Below, piece after piece: positions 8,084 through 15,584 of a stretch of DNA of 64,000 bases. The stretch spans positions 1-64,000 of the forward strand of contig JAGBXR010000040.1 in the NCBI GenBank assembly GCA_017629145.1, given 5' to 3'. Within the stretch, counting starts at the first letter, position 1. Every line of letters begins with the position of its first letter. Both the position numbers and the translations under genes were made by a program. This DNA is from Alistipes sp. Its GTDB lineage: Bacteria; Bacteroidota; Bacteroidia; Bacteroidales; Rikenellaceae. The notes beneath the pieces are model-generated. The model searched no databases. It was given only the letters and a program-made list of their open reading frames with translations, and was not told where the DNA came from.

Positions 8084-8091
8084 GTGGTGTG

Positions 8092-8216
8092 CAACACAGA
8101 AGGGTGTTGTCTGCGACCTCTCAATCAATGCCTCAAATGAGACGTTCGCCAAGTACTACCCATCGGTGGCTTTTTCGTGTCAGTGCCGCATCTAACTACT
8201 TCTATCGAAAAATTGG
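8092..8216 (+). repeat. Repeat head, diverged tandem copy B'
   Basis: CTGCGACCTCTCAATCAATG and the following CCTCAAATGAGACG...CCCATCGGTGGC repeat the order of the head unit with drift. It opens with its own hairpin CAACAC-AGAAGG-GTGTTG (8092-8109). It lies directly behind copy B and before the tail, so this locus has a duplicated head. Confidence 0.65.
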
Positions 8217-8219
8217 GCT

Positions 8220-8455
8220 GTGCAGGTGAGTAGGTGGTGAATTAGGGAGATTAAGGAATTTAATGAATATAGGGGTGTTAAGGAGCCTGAGTGCGTTCAA
8301 AAGGCGCGCAAGCCCTCCTTAAATTCCTTAAATTCCTTAAACTCCCTTAGCCCCCATCCAAAGGCGCGCAAGCCCTCCCTAAATTCCCTAAATTCCCTAA
8401 TCTCCCTTAGCTCCCATCCAAGCGCGCAAGCCATCCCAATTCACCTAACCTCTCA
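8220..8455 (+). repeat. Repeat tail with 60-bp tandem units
   Basis: Starts GTGCAGGTGAGTAGGTGG like the tail at 3472, has a degenerate purine arm, then a 60-bp unit at 8301-8360, a second at 8361-8420 and a partial third at 8421-8436. Each unit is AAGGCGCGCAAGCCCTCC, then 9-bp steps (TTAAATTCC or CTAAATTCC), then CTCCCTTAGC and CCATCC. The inverted version is at 3513-3572. Confidence 0.85.
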
Positions 8456-8462
8456 TTCTACG

Positions 8463-8493
8463 AAAAAAAAAGACACTCAAGTAGTTGAGTGTC
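8463..8493 (-). terminator. Intrinsic terminator of the nucleotidyltransferase gene
   Basis: On the minus strand GACACTCAA-CTAC-TTGAGTGTC is followed by a run of nine T. It is 29 bases past the stop of the minus-strand gene. Confidence 0.93.
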
Positions 8494-8521
8494 CTATCTT
8501 TGTGAATAGTTGCGAGAGTCG

Positions 8522-9430
8522 CTATTCCCACAGGTTACGTGGGTATACGCCAGCCTCGATAAGCTCCTCAATCTTGGCAACGAGCTGTGGCTTATCCTCC
8601 TTGTAAGTTACACCAAACCAATCGGCACGTGTCGAGAGCACCTTCATTGTTGCTGTGCCGTCGTTGATTACCTTGTTAACCATACGTGGAATGTAGAACT
8701 CCGATTTGAGGTTGTCGATATTCTCGCTGAGGAACTCCTTGAAGAACGACTCCGAGTGGCGGAAGTAGTCGGGGGTAAAGCCGAAGAAGTTCATCGATAC
8801 GGGTGTATTCTCGGCCAGAGGCTCATCTGCGCCACCATCGTGGAAGAGGATGGTGCCATCTACGCGCTCGATTTGTGTGCGCTCGACCATACTTGTGAGG
8901 TTGCCCTCTGCATCTACGGTACATACGCCACGCGATACAGTTCCGTTCTCTGAAAGGGTCTTCGACACCTCGTAACCAACCATACAGTAGCGACCCTCCG
9001 AGCCCTCGAGCTGCGAGAGGAAGCCAGCGATAACCTCGTAGCTGTTACGGCCGTAGAAGTCGTCGGCGTTGATAGCTGCGAATGGTTCCTTGATAACATC
9101 TGCAGCCATCATCACAGCGTGGTTCGTACCCCAAGGCTTTACGCGGCCTTCGGGAAGAGTGAAGCCCTCGGGCAGGTAGTCGAGCTCCTGGTATACATAC
9201 TCCACCTCGATGCGGTGACCGAAGCGCTCGGCGTTGAATACCTCTTTGAAATCCTCGGCAAACGAGTGGCGAATAACGAATACAACCTTGCCAAAACCTG
9301 CGCGTATAGCGTCATATACCGAATAGTCGATGATAGCCTCGCCGTTAGGGCCTACGCCGTCCATCTGCTTGAGCGAACCGTAGCGCGAACCCATACCTGC
9401 GGCCAATACCAAAAGAGTAGGTTTAATCAT
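8522..9430 (-). CDS. Sugar-nucleotidyltransferase-like protein
   Basis: NTP_transferase fold enzyme of the kind that activates sugar phosphates to NDP-sugars; cytoplasmic. N-terminal nucleotide-binding loop LVLAAGMGSRYG.LKQ (residues 7-22), a substrate-contact block PWGTNHAV near residue 102, the metal-site aspartates in INADDFYG (~120), and a C-terminal block SEFYIP. At 302 residues it is the size of single-domain members with no acyltransferase domain. The specific sugar cannot be told from sequence alone. It is monocistronic, with its own promoter and terminator. Confidence 0.8.
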   Translation of the reverse strand: MIKPTLLVLAAGMGSRYGSLKQMDGVGPNGEAIIDYSVYDAIRAGFGKVVFVIRHSFAEDFKEVFNAERFGHRIEVEYVYQELDYLPEGFTLPEGRVKPWGTNHAVMMAADVIKEPFAAINADDFYGRNSYEVIAGFLSQLEGSEGRYCMVGYEVSKTLSENGTVSRGVCTVDAEGNLTSMVERTQIERVDGTILFHDGGADEPLAENTPVSMNFFGFTPDYFRHSESFFKEFLSENIDNLKSEFYIPRMVNKVINDGTATMKVLSTRADWFGVTYKEDKPQLVAKIEELIEAGVYPRNLWE

Positions 9431-9463
9431 AGTTACGTGCGATTAATGTTTTATTTAGTGTTG

Positions 9464-9494
9464 CAAAGGTAAAAAAGTTACGCTGAAAATACAA
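9464..9494 (-). promoter_or_regulatory. Promoter of the nucleotidyltransferase gene
   Basis: Minus strand: TTG (9492-9494), 20 bp, TACCTTTG (9464-9471). The next gene runs divergently from this 130-bp gap. Confidence 0.75.
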
Positions 9495-9513
9495 AGTATC
9501 CCACCATTTTCGT

Positions 9514-9521
9514 TATCTTTG
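9514..9521 (+). promoter_or_regulatory. -7 element for the LytM-like/dxr operon
   Basis: TATCTTTG matches the consensus, 39 bases before ATG 9561; no TTG lies at the expected distance upstream. Its presence argues against the earlier possible start codon at 9519. Confidence 0.6.
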
Positions 9522-9560
9522 TGCGAATTTATATGTTTGAACTTACGTAGTAATTTTACG

Positions 9561-10424
9561 ATGATACGACATTTTTGGGATAACCTCACAGATAAGCGAC
9601 AGCTCTCGATGCGCGACCGTAGCACCGACAAGGTGCACTGGCGTTTGACCATCTCGCCACTCGCATTGTGGAGCAGTCTTCTGGCACTTGTGGTGCTCAT
9701 CTTTATAACCCTGCTGCTGCTTATGGCCTACACCTCGATACTCGACATCCTGCCAGGCTATCGCAATCGTGCCGAGAAGCTCAACGACAGCCTTACGGAG
9801 AATATCATACGTCTCGACTCTATGGAGCGACATATGAATATGATTCTGGAGTACAACGAGGCTGTATCGTCAATCTTTGGCGGTGGTACTCCTGCGTTAC
9901 ACTCTACGGTGCTTACCGACACTATCCGCTACGACAAGTCGCGTATTCTGCCAACACGTGCCGATACGTTGCTACGCGCAGCTTTGGAGAGCACTACGGG
10001 TGAGTATTCGTTGACCAATACCAAGACGTTGCGCAGCGAGGCGGCGATGTTCAGCTCGCCTATGCACGGACATATCACCCGAGGCTTCGATGCTCCGGAG
10101 TCGAGTTACGACATAGCCCTCATAGGTCTTGATGGCGAGACATCGGTTATGGCTGTCGAGAATGGTACGGTGGTGGGTGCGGAGCAGCTGCCTAATGGTC
10201 GCGGTGTGGTGGCTATACAGCACGCTGGAGGTTACATCTCGATATACCGCAATCTCATCGAGGTGCTTGTGCGCAAGGGACAGAGTGTCGATAGCGGTAG
10301 CGTCATTGGTCGCATCGCATCGCTTAACGACGATACGGCAGGCGAAGGTGGCGCAGAGCTTGGCTTCGAGTTGTGGCGCGATGCTACGGCCGTGGACCCC
10401 GAGCGCTATATCCTCTTTCAGTAA
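9561..10424 (+). CDS. Membrane-anchored degenerate LytM/M23 protein
   Basis: Single-pass protein with a basic N-terminus, one hydrophobic segment (about residues 35-60), a coiled-coil-prone region (~65-110) and a C-terminal LytM/M23 fold from about residue 165. The zinc ligands appear lost: the usual HxGxD is replaced by SSYDIAL and the usual LYAHL by IYRNL, while the scaffold blocks VMAVENGTVV, GYISIYRNL and VRKGQSVDSGSVIG remain. Such inactive LytM proteins act as regulators of other peptidoglycan hydrolases (e.g. EnvC, NlpD); that role is inferred. First gene of an apparent operon with dxr and rseP. The start at ATG 9561 was chosen because the longer ORF overlaps the promoter. Confidence 0.8.
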   Translation: MIRHFWDNLTDKRQLSMRDRSTDKVHWRLTISPLALWSSLLALVVLIFITLLLLMAYTSILDILPGYRNRAEKLNDSLTENIIRLDSMERHMNMILEYNEAVSSIFGGGTPALHSTVLTDTIRYDKSRILPTRADTLLRAALESTTGEYSLTNTKTLRSEAAMFSSPMHGHITRGFDAPESSYDIALIGLDGETSVMAVENGTVVGAEQLPNGRGVVAIQHAGGYISIYRNLIEVLVRKGQSVDSGSVIGRIASLNDDTAGEGGAELGFELWRDATAVDPERYILFQ

Positions 10425-10445
10425 CAATTTCTAACCCATTCAGAG

Positions 10446-11597
10446 ATGGAGAGAGTAACCCTACTTGGATCTACAGGCTCGATTGGCGAGCAGACGTTGG
10501 ATATAGTGCGTCGTTGTAACGATCGCTTTCAGATAGATACACTCGTTGCTCACAGCCGTTGGCAGCGACTTGCCGAGCAGGCACGCAGTTTCGGTGCGCG
10601 TGCTGTGGTTATTGGTGATAAGAGCCACTACGCAGAGCTTAAGGCGGCACTTGCCGATACCGATATCATTGTCGAGGCTGGCAGCGATGCTATACGTGAG
10701 GCTGCGGCGAGCTATCGCAGCGATACGATCGTAAATGCTCTCGTGGGCTATGCAGGTATGCACCCCACGTTGGCAGCTATCGGCAGCGGTAAGCGCATTG
10801 CGTTGGCAAACAAGGAGACGCTGGTCGTAGGTGGCGACTTGGTTATGAGTGAGGCGAAGCGCAAGGGTGTCGAGATATTGCCTATCGACTCGGAGCACTC
10901 GGCAATTATGCAGTGTCTGGAGGGCGAGGCGCGTAAGAGTATCCGCAACCTTATCGTAACGTGCAGCGGTGGTGCTCTGCGCGATATGAGCTACGAGGAG
11001 ATGGCAGCTGTAACACCCGAGCGTGCGTTGCGTCATCCGCAGTGGCAGATGGGTGCGAAGATTACTATCGACTCGGCAACGCTCGTAAACAAGGGTTTCG
11101 AGGTTATCGAGGCACGCTGGCTCTTCGACATAGGCCCAGAGCGCATCAAGGTTGTTATCCATCCGCAGTCTATCGTGCACTCGATGGTTGAGTTTACCGA
11201 TGGCTCGGTCAAGGCGCAGCTCGGCAATGCCGATATGCACACGCCTATCAGCTACGCATTGCTCTATCCCGAGCGTGCCGCAGAACCTATGGAGAGCTTC
11301 TCGATTCTGGACTATCCAACGTTGAGTTTCGCTGCTGTAGACCATCATAAATACCCTGCTTTGGGCATCGCCTACGAGTGTTTGGAGCGCGGTGGTACGG
11401 CAGCTTGCACGATGAACGGTGCCAATGAGGTTGCTGTTGCAGCATTCCTCGGCCATAAGTGTGGCTATCACGACATTGTGGGTGCAATACGCTATGCTCT
11501 CAGGGAGGCGAGCTTCGTTGCCAAGCCATCTATCGATGACTACGATGCGGCGAATGCCGAATCACGCGAGTTGGCAGCGCGCTACCTAAAACTATAA
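10446..11597 (+). CDS. dxr: 1-deoxy-D-xylulose-5-phosphate reductoisomerase
   Basis: Converts DXP to 2-C-methyl-D-erythritol-4-phosphate with NADPH and a divalent metal, the committed step of the MEP isoprenoid pathway; cytoplasmic. NADPH loop GSTGSIG (residues 8-14), ANKETLVVGG, metal/substrate blocks PIDSEHSAI and TIDSATLVNKG..VIEA, and the flexible-loop region HPQSIVHSMVEF. The 383 residues are the usual length. It is 21 bases after the LytM-like gene and 34 before rseP, as in many bacteria where dxr and rseP are linked. Confidence 0.97.
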   Translation: MERVTLLGSTGSIGEQTLDIVRRCNDRFQIDTLVAHSRWQRLAEQARSFGARAVVIGDKSHYAELKAALADTDIIVEAGSDAIREAAASYRSDTIVNALVGYAGMHPTLAAIGSGKRIALANKETLVVGGDLVMSEAKRKGVEILPIDSEHSAIMQCLEGEARKSIRNLIVTCSGGALRDMSYEEMAAVTPERALRHPQWQMGAKITIDSATLVNKGFEVIEARWLFDIGPERIKVVIHPQSIVHSMVEFTDGSVKAQLGNADMHTPISYALLYPERAAEPMESFSILDYPTLSFAAVDHHKYPALGIAYECLERGGTAACTMNGANEVAVAAFLGHKCGYHDIVGAIRYALREASFVAKPSIDDYDAANAESRELAARYLKL

Positions 11598-11631
11598 ACC
11601 AGTACGATAACAAAAAAACAGATTTTAGATA

Positions 11632-12969
11632 ATGGAGGTAATACTTATCAAGACATTGCAGTTCTTCGCCTCACTCTCGCTTCTTGTTATGTTGCACGAG
11701 TTTGGCCACTACATCACAGCACGTATTTTCAAGATTCGTGTCGAGCAGTTCTACATATTCTTCAACCCCTGGTTCTCGCTCTATAAGCGTAAGGTGGGCG
11801 ATACGGTCTATGGCATCGGTTGGTTGCCATTGGGCGGTTATGTGTCGTTGGCTGGTATGATCGATGAGTCTATCGACAAGAAGCAGGTCGAGGATATGAA
11901 GCAGCCGGCACAACCCTGGGAGTTCCGCTCGAAGCCTGCGTGGCAGCGCCTTATCGTGATGTTGGCAGGTGTGGTGATGAACATCATCGCCGCTATGGTC
12001 ATCTACACAGGCGTGCTCTATACGTGGGGTGAGAGCTACGTACACAACGACGACGTACGCTACGGATATCTCTTCGATGAGGCTGCCGAGAATGCTGGCT
12101 TCCAGGATGGCGACCGTATCGTGGCAATCAATGGCGAGGGTGTGGAGCGCATTAGCGACATCGTTCAGCGTCTTCTTATCACCGATGCCGATGCTGTGGT
12201 TGAGGTGTTGCGTGGCGAGGAGAAGGTTGTATTGAATGTATCGCTTGAGGAGCTCGTGGCTATGCGTGAGAGTGGTGAGTGGAGCGGTATCTACAACAAG
12301 ATTATCTCGGCTCCATACCTCATCTCGGAGGTTACCAGCAACTCTGCTCTCGAGGCAGGCCTTAAGGCTGGTGACCGTATTGTGGCCATCAACGGCACGC
12401 AGACCCTCGATCGTCGTCAGGGTGACTCGATACTTATGGAGTGTAAGGGCGCGAGCGTGGTTGCAGATGTAGAGCGCGATGGCGAGGTGTTGCAGCTTAC
12501 CTTGCCTATCAACGACGAGGGCAAGATTGGCATTACGATCGAACCTCTTATGATAGAGCTTCGTACCCACTACTATGGCTTCTGGGAGTCTATCCCTGCA
12601 GGTGTACGCTATACTGGCGAGCAGATCGCCTCGTACTGGGATCAGCTGAAGATGATTGTAAATCCCGATACCAAGATGTATAAGGAGCTCGGTGGCTTTA
12701 TCGCTATTGGCAACGTCTTCCCCGATGAGTGGAACTGGCAGAGCTTCTGGAACATTACAGCACTTCTTTCGATTATGCTTGCTGTGATGAACCTCCTTCC
12801 TATCCCTGGTCTTGATGGCGGTCATTCGCTCTTCACTCTGTGGGAGATTATCACACGCCGCAAGCCAAGCGATAAGTTCCTTGTCGTTGTGCAGTGGATT
12901 GGTATGGGTATCCTCTTTGCTTTGTTGTTATATGCAAACGGTAACGATATTTTGCGCTTTATCTTTTAG
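11632..12969 (+). CDS. rseP: RseP-like site-2 intramembrane metalloprotease
   Basis: Zinc protease (M50) that cuts transmembrane segments, classically of anti-sigma factors, within the inner membrane. HEFGH zinc motif at residues 22-26 in the first helix; the third ligand is in NLLPIPGLDGG (about 387-398). Two PDZ domains lie between: ~143-205 (AGFQDGDRIVAINGEGV) and ~225-297 (AGLKAGDRIVAINGTQT). Hydrophobic helices near residues 105-130 and 425-443 complete the topology. At 445 residues it is like E. coli RseP. No anti-sigma substrate is in the window. Confidence 0.95.
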   Translation: MEVILIKTLQFFASLSLLVMLHEFGHYITARIFKIRVEQFYIFFNPWFSLYKRKVGDTVYGIGWLPLGGYVSLAGMIDESIDKKQVEDMKQPAQPWEFRSKPAWQRLIVMLAGVVMNIIAAMVIYTGVLYTWGESYVHNDDVRYGYLFDEAAENAGFQDGDRIVAINGEGVERISDIVQRLLITDADAVVEVLRGEEKVVLNVSLEELVAMRESGEWSGIYNKIISAPYLISEVTSNSALEAGLKAGDRIVAINGTQTLDRRQGDSILMECKGASVVADVERDGEVLQLTLPINDEGKIGITIEPLMIELRTHYYGFWESIPAGVRYTGEQIASYWDQLKMIVNPDTKMYKELGGFIAIGNVFPDEWNWQSFWNITALLSIMLAVMNLLPIPGLDGGHSLFTLWEIITRRKPSDKFLVVVQWIGMGILFALLLYANGNDILRFIF

Positions 12970-12982
12970 TTGATATAACATT

Positions 12983-14341
12983 ATGGCAAAGCTCAAGAAG
13001 ACATATTTCTGCACTGCGTGTGGCTATGAGACCCCCAAGTGGTTGGGTCGTTGTCCTGTGTGCAGCGAGTGGAATACTATTACGGAGCACGTAGTGGCCA
13101 AGGAGTCATCGTCGCAGCGTATTGCTTCGGTACCCAAGGCGCAACCTCGCAAGGTGCAAGATATCGAGGAGCTTTCGACACGTCGTATCGATTTGGGCAA
13201 CAAGGAGATTAACCGTGTGCTTGGCGGTGGCCTTGTTCCTGGTTCGTTGATTCTGCTTGGTGGTGAGCCAGGTATCGGTAAGTCTACCCTCTCGTTGCAG
13301 CTTGCACTTACCGACAATGGCCTTACGACGCTCTATGTCTCGGGTGAGGAGTCTGCCGAGCAGATCAAGATGCGCGCAAACCGCATTGGTATCTCGAACA
13401 GCGAGTGTACGGTATATCCCGAGACGTTACTTGAGAATGTCATCGCGCAGATCGATGAGCTGCACCCCGATGTTGTGGTTATCGACTCAATACAGACTAT
13501 GCATACCGATGCTGTGGAGTCTTCGGCAGGTAGCGTGACGCAGATCAGAGAGTGTGCTGCGGCGCTTCTGCACGCAGCGAAGAGCCTCGGCACCGCAATA
13601 TTTATCATCGGCCATATAACCAAAGATGGCACTATTGCCGGCCCAAAGATTCTGGAACATATCGTCGATGTGGTGCTGCAGTTTGAGGGTGACAGCAACA
13701 ATACGTACCGCATCTTGCGTGGCATCAAAAACCGCTTTGGTGCAACTTACGAGATTGGTGTCTTCGAGATGCACGATTCGGGCCTTACGGCTGTTGAAAA
13801 CCCTTCGGAAATTCTCCTTTCGCACTACGATATGCCACTCTCGGGTATTTCGGTAGGCGCGGTTGTCGATGGCCTTCGACCCTATCTTATCGAGGTTCAG
13901 TCGCTGGTTAGTGGAGCAGCCTACGGTACTCCGCAGCGCTCGACAACAGGCTTTGATCATCGTCGCTTGAGTATGTTGCTGGCGGTGTTGGAGAAGCGTG
14001 TAGGTATGAAGATGTTCCAGAAGGATGTCTTCCTCAACTTTGCTGGCGGCTTCAAGATTTCAGATACAGGTATGGACTTGGCTGTTGTGGCAGCTATCAT
14101 ATCGTCGTACTACGACAGACCTCTGCGCGAGGGTGTATGCTGTGCTGGCGAGATAGGTCTTTCGGGTGAGGTGCGTCCAGCACCTCGTACCGAGCAGCGT
14201 ATTGGCGAGGCGGCACGTCTTGGTTTTAAGCGTATCGTAGTGTCGTCGTTTGTCGAGAAGACTATCAAGAAACCAAAGGGCATAGAGGTGGTATTCATCA
14301 GCAGTATCGAGCAGCTCCCTGCAGCCGTTATGCAAGCATAA
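12983..14341 (+). CDS. radA: DNA repair protein RadA
   Basis: RecA-like ATPase that processes recombination intermediates and promotes branch migration. N-terminal C4 zinc finger (Cys10, 13, 24, 27), Walker A GGEPGIGKS (~93-101), Walker B VVVIDSIQ, the RadA signature KNRFG (~249-253), and a C-terminal Lon-protease-like domain (VFLNFAGGFKI..TGMDLAVVAAIISS). 452 residues, typical. It begins 13 bases after rseP. Confidence 0.97.
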   Translation: MAKLKKTYFCTACGYETPKWLGRCPVCSEWNTITEHVVAKESSSQRIASVPKAQPRKVQDIEELSTRRIDLGNKEINRVLGGGLVPGSLILLGGEPGIGKSTLSLQLALTDNGLTTLYVSGEESAEQIKMRANRIGISNSECTVYPETLLENVIAQIDELHPDVVVIDSIQTMHTDAVESSAGSVTQIRECAAALLHAAKSLGTAIFIIGHITKDGTIAGPKILEHIVDVVLQFEGDSNNTYRILRGIKNRFGATYEIGVFEMHDSGLTAVENPSEILLSHYDMPLSGISVGAVVDGLRPYLIEVQSLVSGAAYGTPQRSTTGFDHRRLSMLLAVLEKRVGMKMFQKDVFLNFAGGFKISDTGMDLAVVAAIISSYYDRPLREGVCCAGEIGLSGEVRPAPRTEQRIGEAARLGFKRIVVSSFVEKTIKKPKGIEVVFISSIEQLPAAVMQA

Positions 14342-14379
14342 AAGTTTCGACATATACGCGCGCCTTTGGCTCACATTTT

Positions 14380-14416
14380 GAGGTTATGCTGTTATGGGTA
14401 TAACCTCTAATTTTTT
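14380..14416 (+). terminator. Intrinsic terminator immediately before the thioredoxin-like ORF
   Basis: GAGGTTAT (14380-14387) and ATAACCTC (14400-14407) form an 8-bp stem followed by TAATTTTTT. The T-run ends five bases before the ATG at 14422, so the hairpin covers the translation-initiation region of the next gene. Confidence 0.75.
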
Positions 14417-14421
14417 GTGCT

Positions 14422-14742
14422 ATGACAACCAGGGATTTCGATAATATCATCGCTTCGCATCGTCTCACGCTTATCAACTTTCACGCTGCGTGGTGTGGTG
14501 CTTGTCGAGCTATAGAGCCGGCGCTCGAACGATTGTCGCTGGCTATGGGTGATAGTCTGGCTATCGTGCGCGTAGATATAGACAATGTCTCAACGCGAGA
14601 GATTGTCCGTCGTTACAACATAGTTTCGGTGCCTACGCTGCTGCTCTTCAGCCAGGGTAGGTTGCTGTGGCGAGAGAGTGGGGTGGTGAGCTTCGAGAAA
14701 CTGCGCTTGAGCATCAGGCGTTATCAGTTTATAGCGTTATAG
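14422..14742 (+). CDS. Thioredoxin-like protein
   Basis: Small thioredoxin-fold protein, 106 residues, no signal peptide. Redox centre WCGAC (Cys25, Cys28) instead of the classical WCGPC, and the cis-proline in VSVPTLLLF. A -CGAC- centre with Ala in place of Pro is expected to shift redox potential; whether it acts as a general reductant is not shown. A terminator hairpin sits immediately before its ATG, so it needs read-through from radA or an unseen promoter. Confidence 0.85.
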   Translation: MTTRDFDNIIASHRLTLINFHAAWCGACRAIEPALERLSLAMGDSLAIVRVDIDNVSTREIVRRYNIVSVPTLLLFSQGRLLWRESGVVSFEKLRLSIRRYQFIAL

Positions 14743-14747
14743 ATACA

Positions 14748-14775
14748 CAAAAGGCGACCATTTGGCCGCCTTTTG
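14748..14775. terminator. Bidirectional terminator between converging genes
   Basis: CAAAAGGCGACC and GGCCGCCTTTTG form a near-perfect stem with an A-run on one side and a T-run on the other. It ends both the thioredoxin-like gene and the rpmB-rpmG-DUF4295 operon. Confidence 0.9.
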
Positions 14776-14776
14776 T

Positions 14777-14795
14777 ATTAGTTCATTGAACTAAT
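14777..14795. repeat. 19-bp perfect palindrome
   Basis: ATTAGTTCA-T-TGAACTAAT, perfect 9-bp arms, between the bidirectional terminator and the DUF4295 stop. It may extend the terminator on the minus-strand transcript or be a binding site. Confidence 0.6.
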
Positions 14796-14800
14796 GCAAA

Positions 14801-14959
14801 TTATTTCTGTGCGAAGAATGCCTTGATATCCTCATCCTCCAGAATGTTCTGGCTCTGGAATACGTAAGCACCAGTCTTCTCCGACTTAACCATCTTGATA
14901 CACTTAGTGTACTTCTTGGCGTTACCCGTCTTAAGGGTTGCAACTACCTTCTTTGCCAT
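14801..14959 (-). CDS. DUF4295 family small basic protein
   Basis: 52-residue lysine-rich protein, beginning MAKKVVATLKTGNAKKYTKC and ending DEDIKAFFAQK. It is the third gene after rpmB and rpmG. DUF4295 proteins occur in this position across Bacteroidota, which suggests a ribosome-linked role; the function is not established. The start is the ATG at 14959; the stop TAA is at 14801-14803. It is 20 bases from rpmG. Confidence 0.9.
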   Translation of the reverse strand: MAKKVVATLKTGNAKKYTKCIKMVKSEKTGAYVFQSQNILEDEDIKAFFAQK

Positions 14960-14979
14960 ACTTTACCTACTTGTTAAAA

Positions 14980-15162
14980 TTACTTAATCTCACGATGTAA
15001 AGTTACTCGCTTCAAGTAAGGATTGTACTTCTTACGCTCCAAACGATCAGGAGTATTCTTCTTGTTCTTTGTGGTGACGTAGCGTGACATACCTGCAACG
15101 CCGCTCTCCTTCTGCTCTGTGCACTCAAGGATCACCTGCACTCTGTTACCTTTCTTTGCCAT
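14980..15162 (-). CDS. rpmG: 50S ribosomal protein bL33
   Basis: 60-residue large-subunit protein near the E site. [18 protein letters not shown] opens it and the conserved [17 protein letters not shown] follows. The family's zinc-binding cysteines are mostly absent (only Cys14 seen), i.e. a zinc-free form. It sits between rpmB (15 bases) and DUF4295. Confidence 0.95.
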   Translation of the reverse strand: MAKKGNRVQVILECTEQKESGVAGMSRYVTTKNKKNTPDRLERKKYNPYLKRVTLHREIK

Positions 15163-15177
15163 TTTCTTTCAGCTTTT

Positions 15178-15411
15178 TTAGTAAACCTTCTTAGCGGCCT
15201 TTGCCTCACGAAGTGCTGCTGCAAGACCCTTCTTGTTGATTGTTTTGATACCGGCTGCCGAAACCTTCAAAGTGATCCAGCGGCCCTCCTCCTCTGACCA
15301 GAAACGCTTTGTTCTCAAGTTTGGAGAGAACTTACGCTTGGTGCGGATGTGCGAGTGAGAAACGTTGTTACCCACCATCGCTACCTTACCTGTGATTTCA
15401 CAAACTTTCAT
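15178..15411 (-). CDS. rpmB: 50S ribosomal protein bL28
   Basis: 77-residue large-subunit protein. CEITGK at the start, [15 protein letters not shown] in the middle, and the C-terminal lysine-rich helix ([12 protein letters not shown]) are standard. First gene of the rpmB-rpmG-DUF4295 operon, with a promoter about 50 bases upstream. Confidence 0.96.
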   Translation of the reverse strand: MKVCEITGKVAMVGNNVSHSHIRTKRKFSPNLRTKRFWSEEEGRWITLKVSAAGIKTINKKGLAAALREAKAAKKVY

Positions 15412-15457
15412 TATACTTCTTTTTTAATCTTTTGCACCACCGTGGCACAAAAGCGCA

Positions 15458-15487
15458 CAAAGATACAAAAAAAATATTATTATGCAA
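15458..15487 (-). promoter_or_regulatory. rpmB operon promoter
   Basis: Minus strand: TTG (15485-15487), 19 bp, TATCTTTG (15458-15465). Confidence 0.8.
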
Positions 15488-15520
15488 GCGTTAGCATTAA
15501 CCTTTTGTTGTTTTAGGGCA

Positions 15521-15562
15521 ATAAAAGTGGGGATAGAGAGCATTTCAACCCTGCTATCCCAC
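15521..15562 (-). terminator. Terminator of the C10 protease locus
   Basis: Minus strand: GTGGGATAG and CTATCCCCAC pair around an 18-base loop, then TTTTATT. It lies 22 bases past the stop of the last protease gene. Confidence 0.75.
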
Positions 15563-15584
15563 ATTTTGTTGTCTATTTTATAGA

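Noticed and set aside
7963..8229. Plus-strand 88-residue ORF after deoC
   Set aside because: Lies entirely in the repeat heads B and B', has no upstream start context, and is not shared in frame with copy A.
8495..8502. TATCTTTG on the plus strand after the minus-strand terminator
   Set aside because: No TTG at the proper distance and no plus-strand gene follows; probably chance, though an antisense promoter cannot be excluded.
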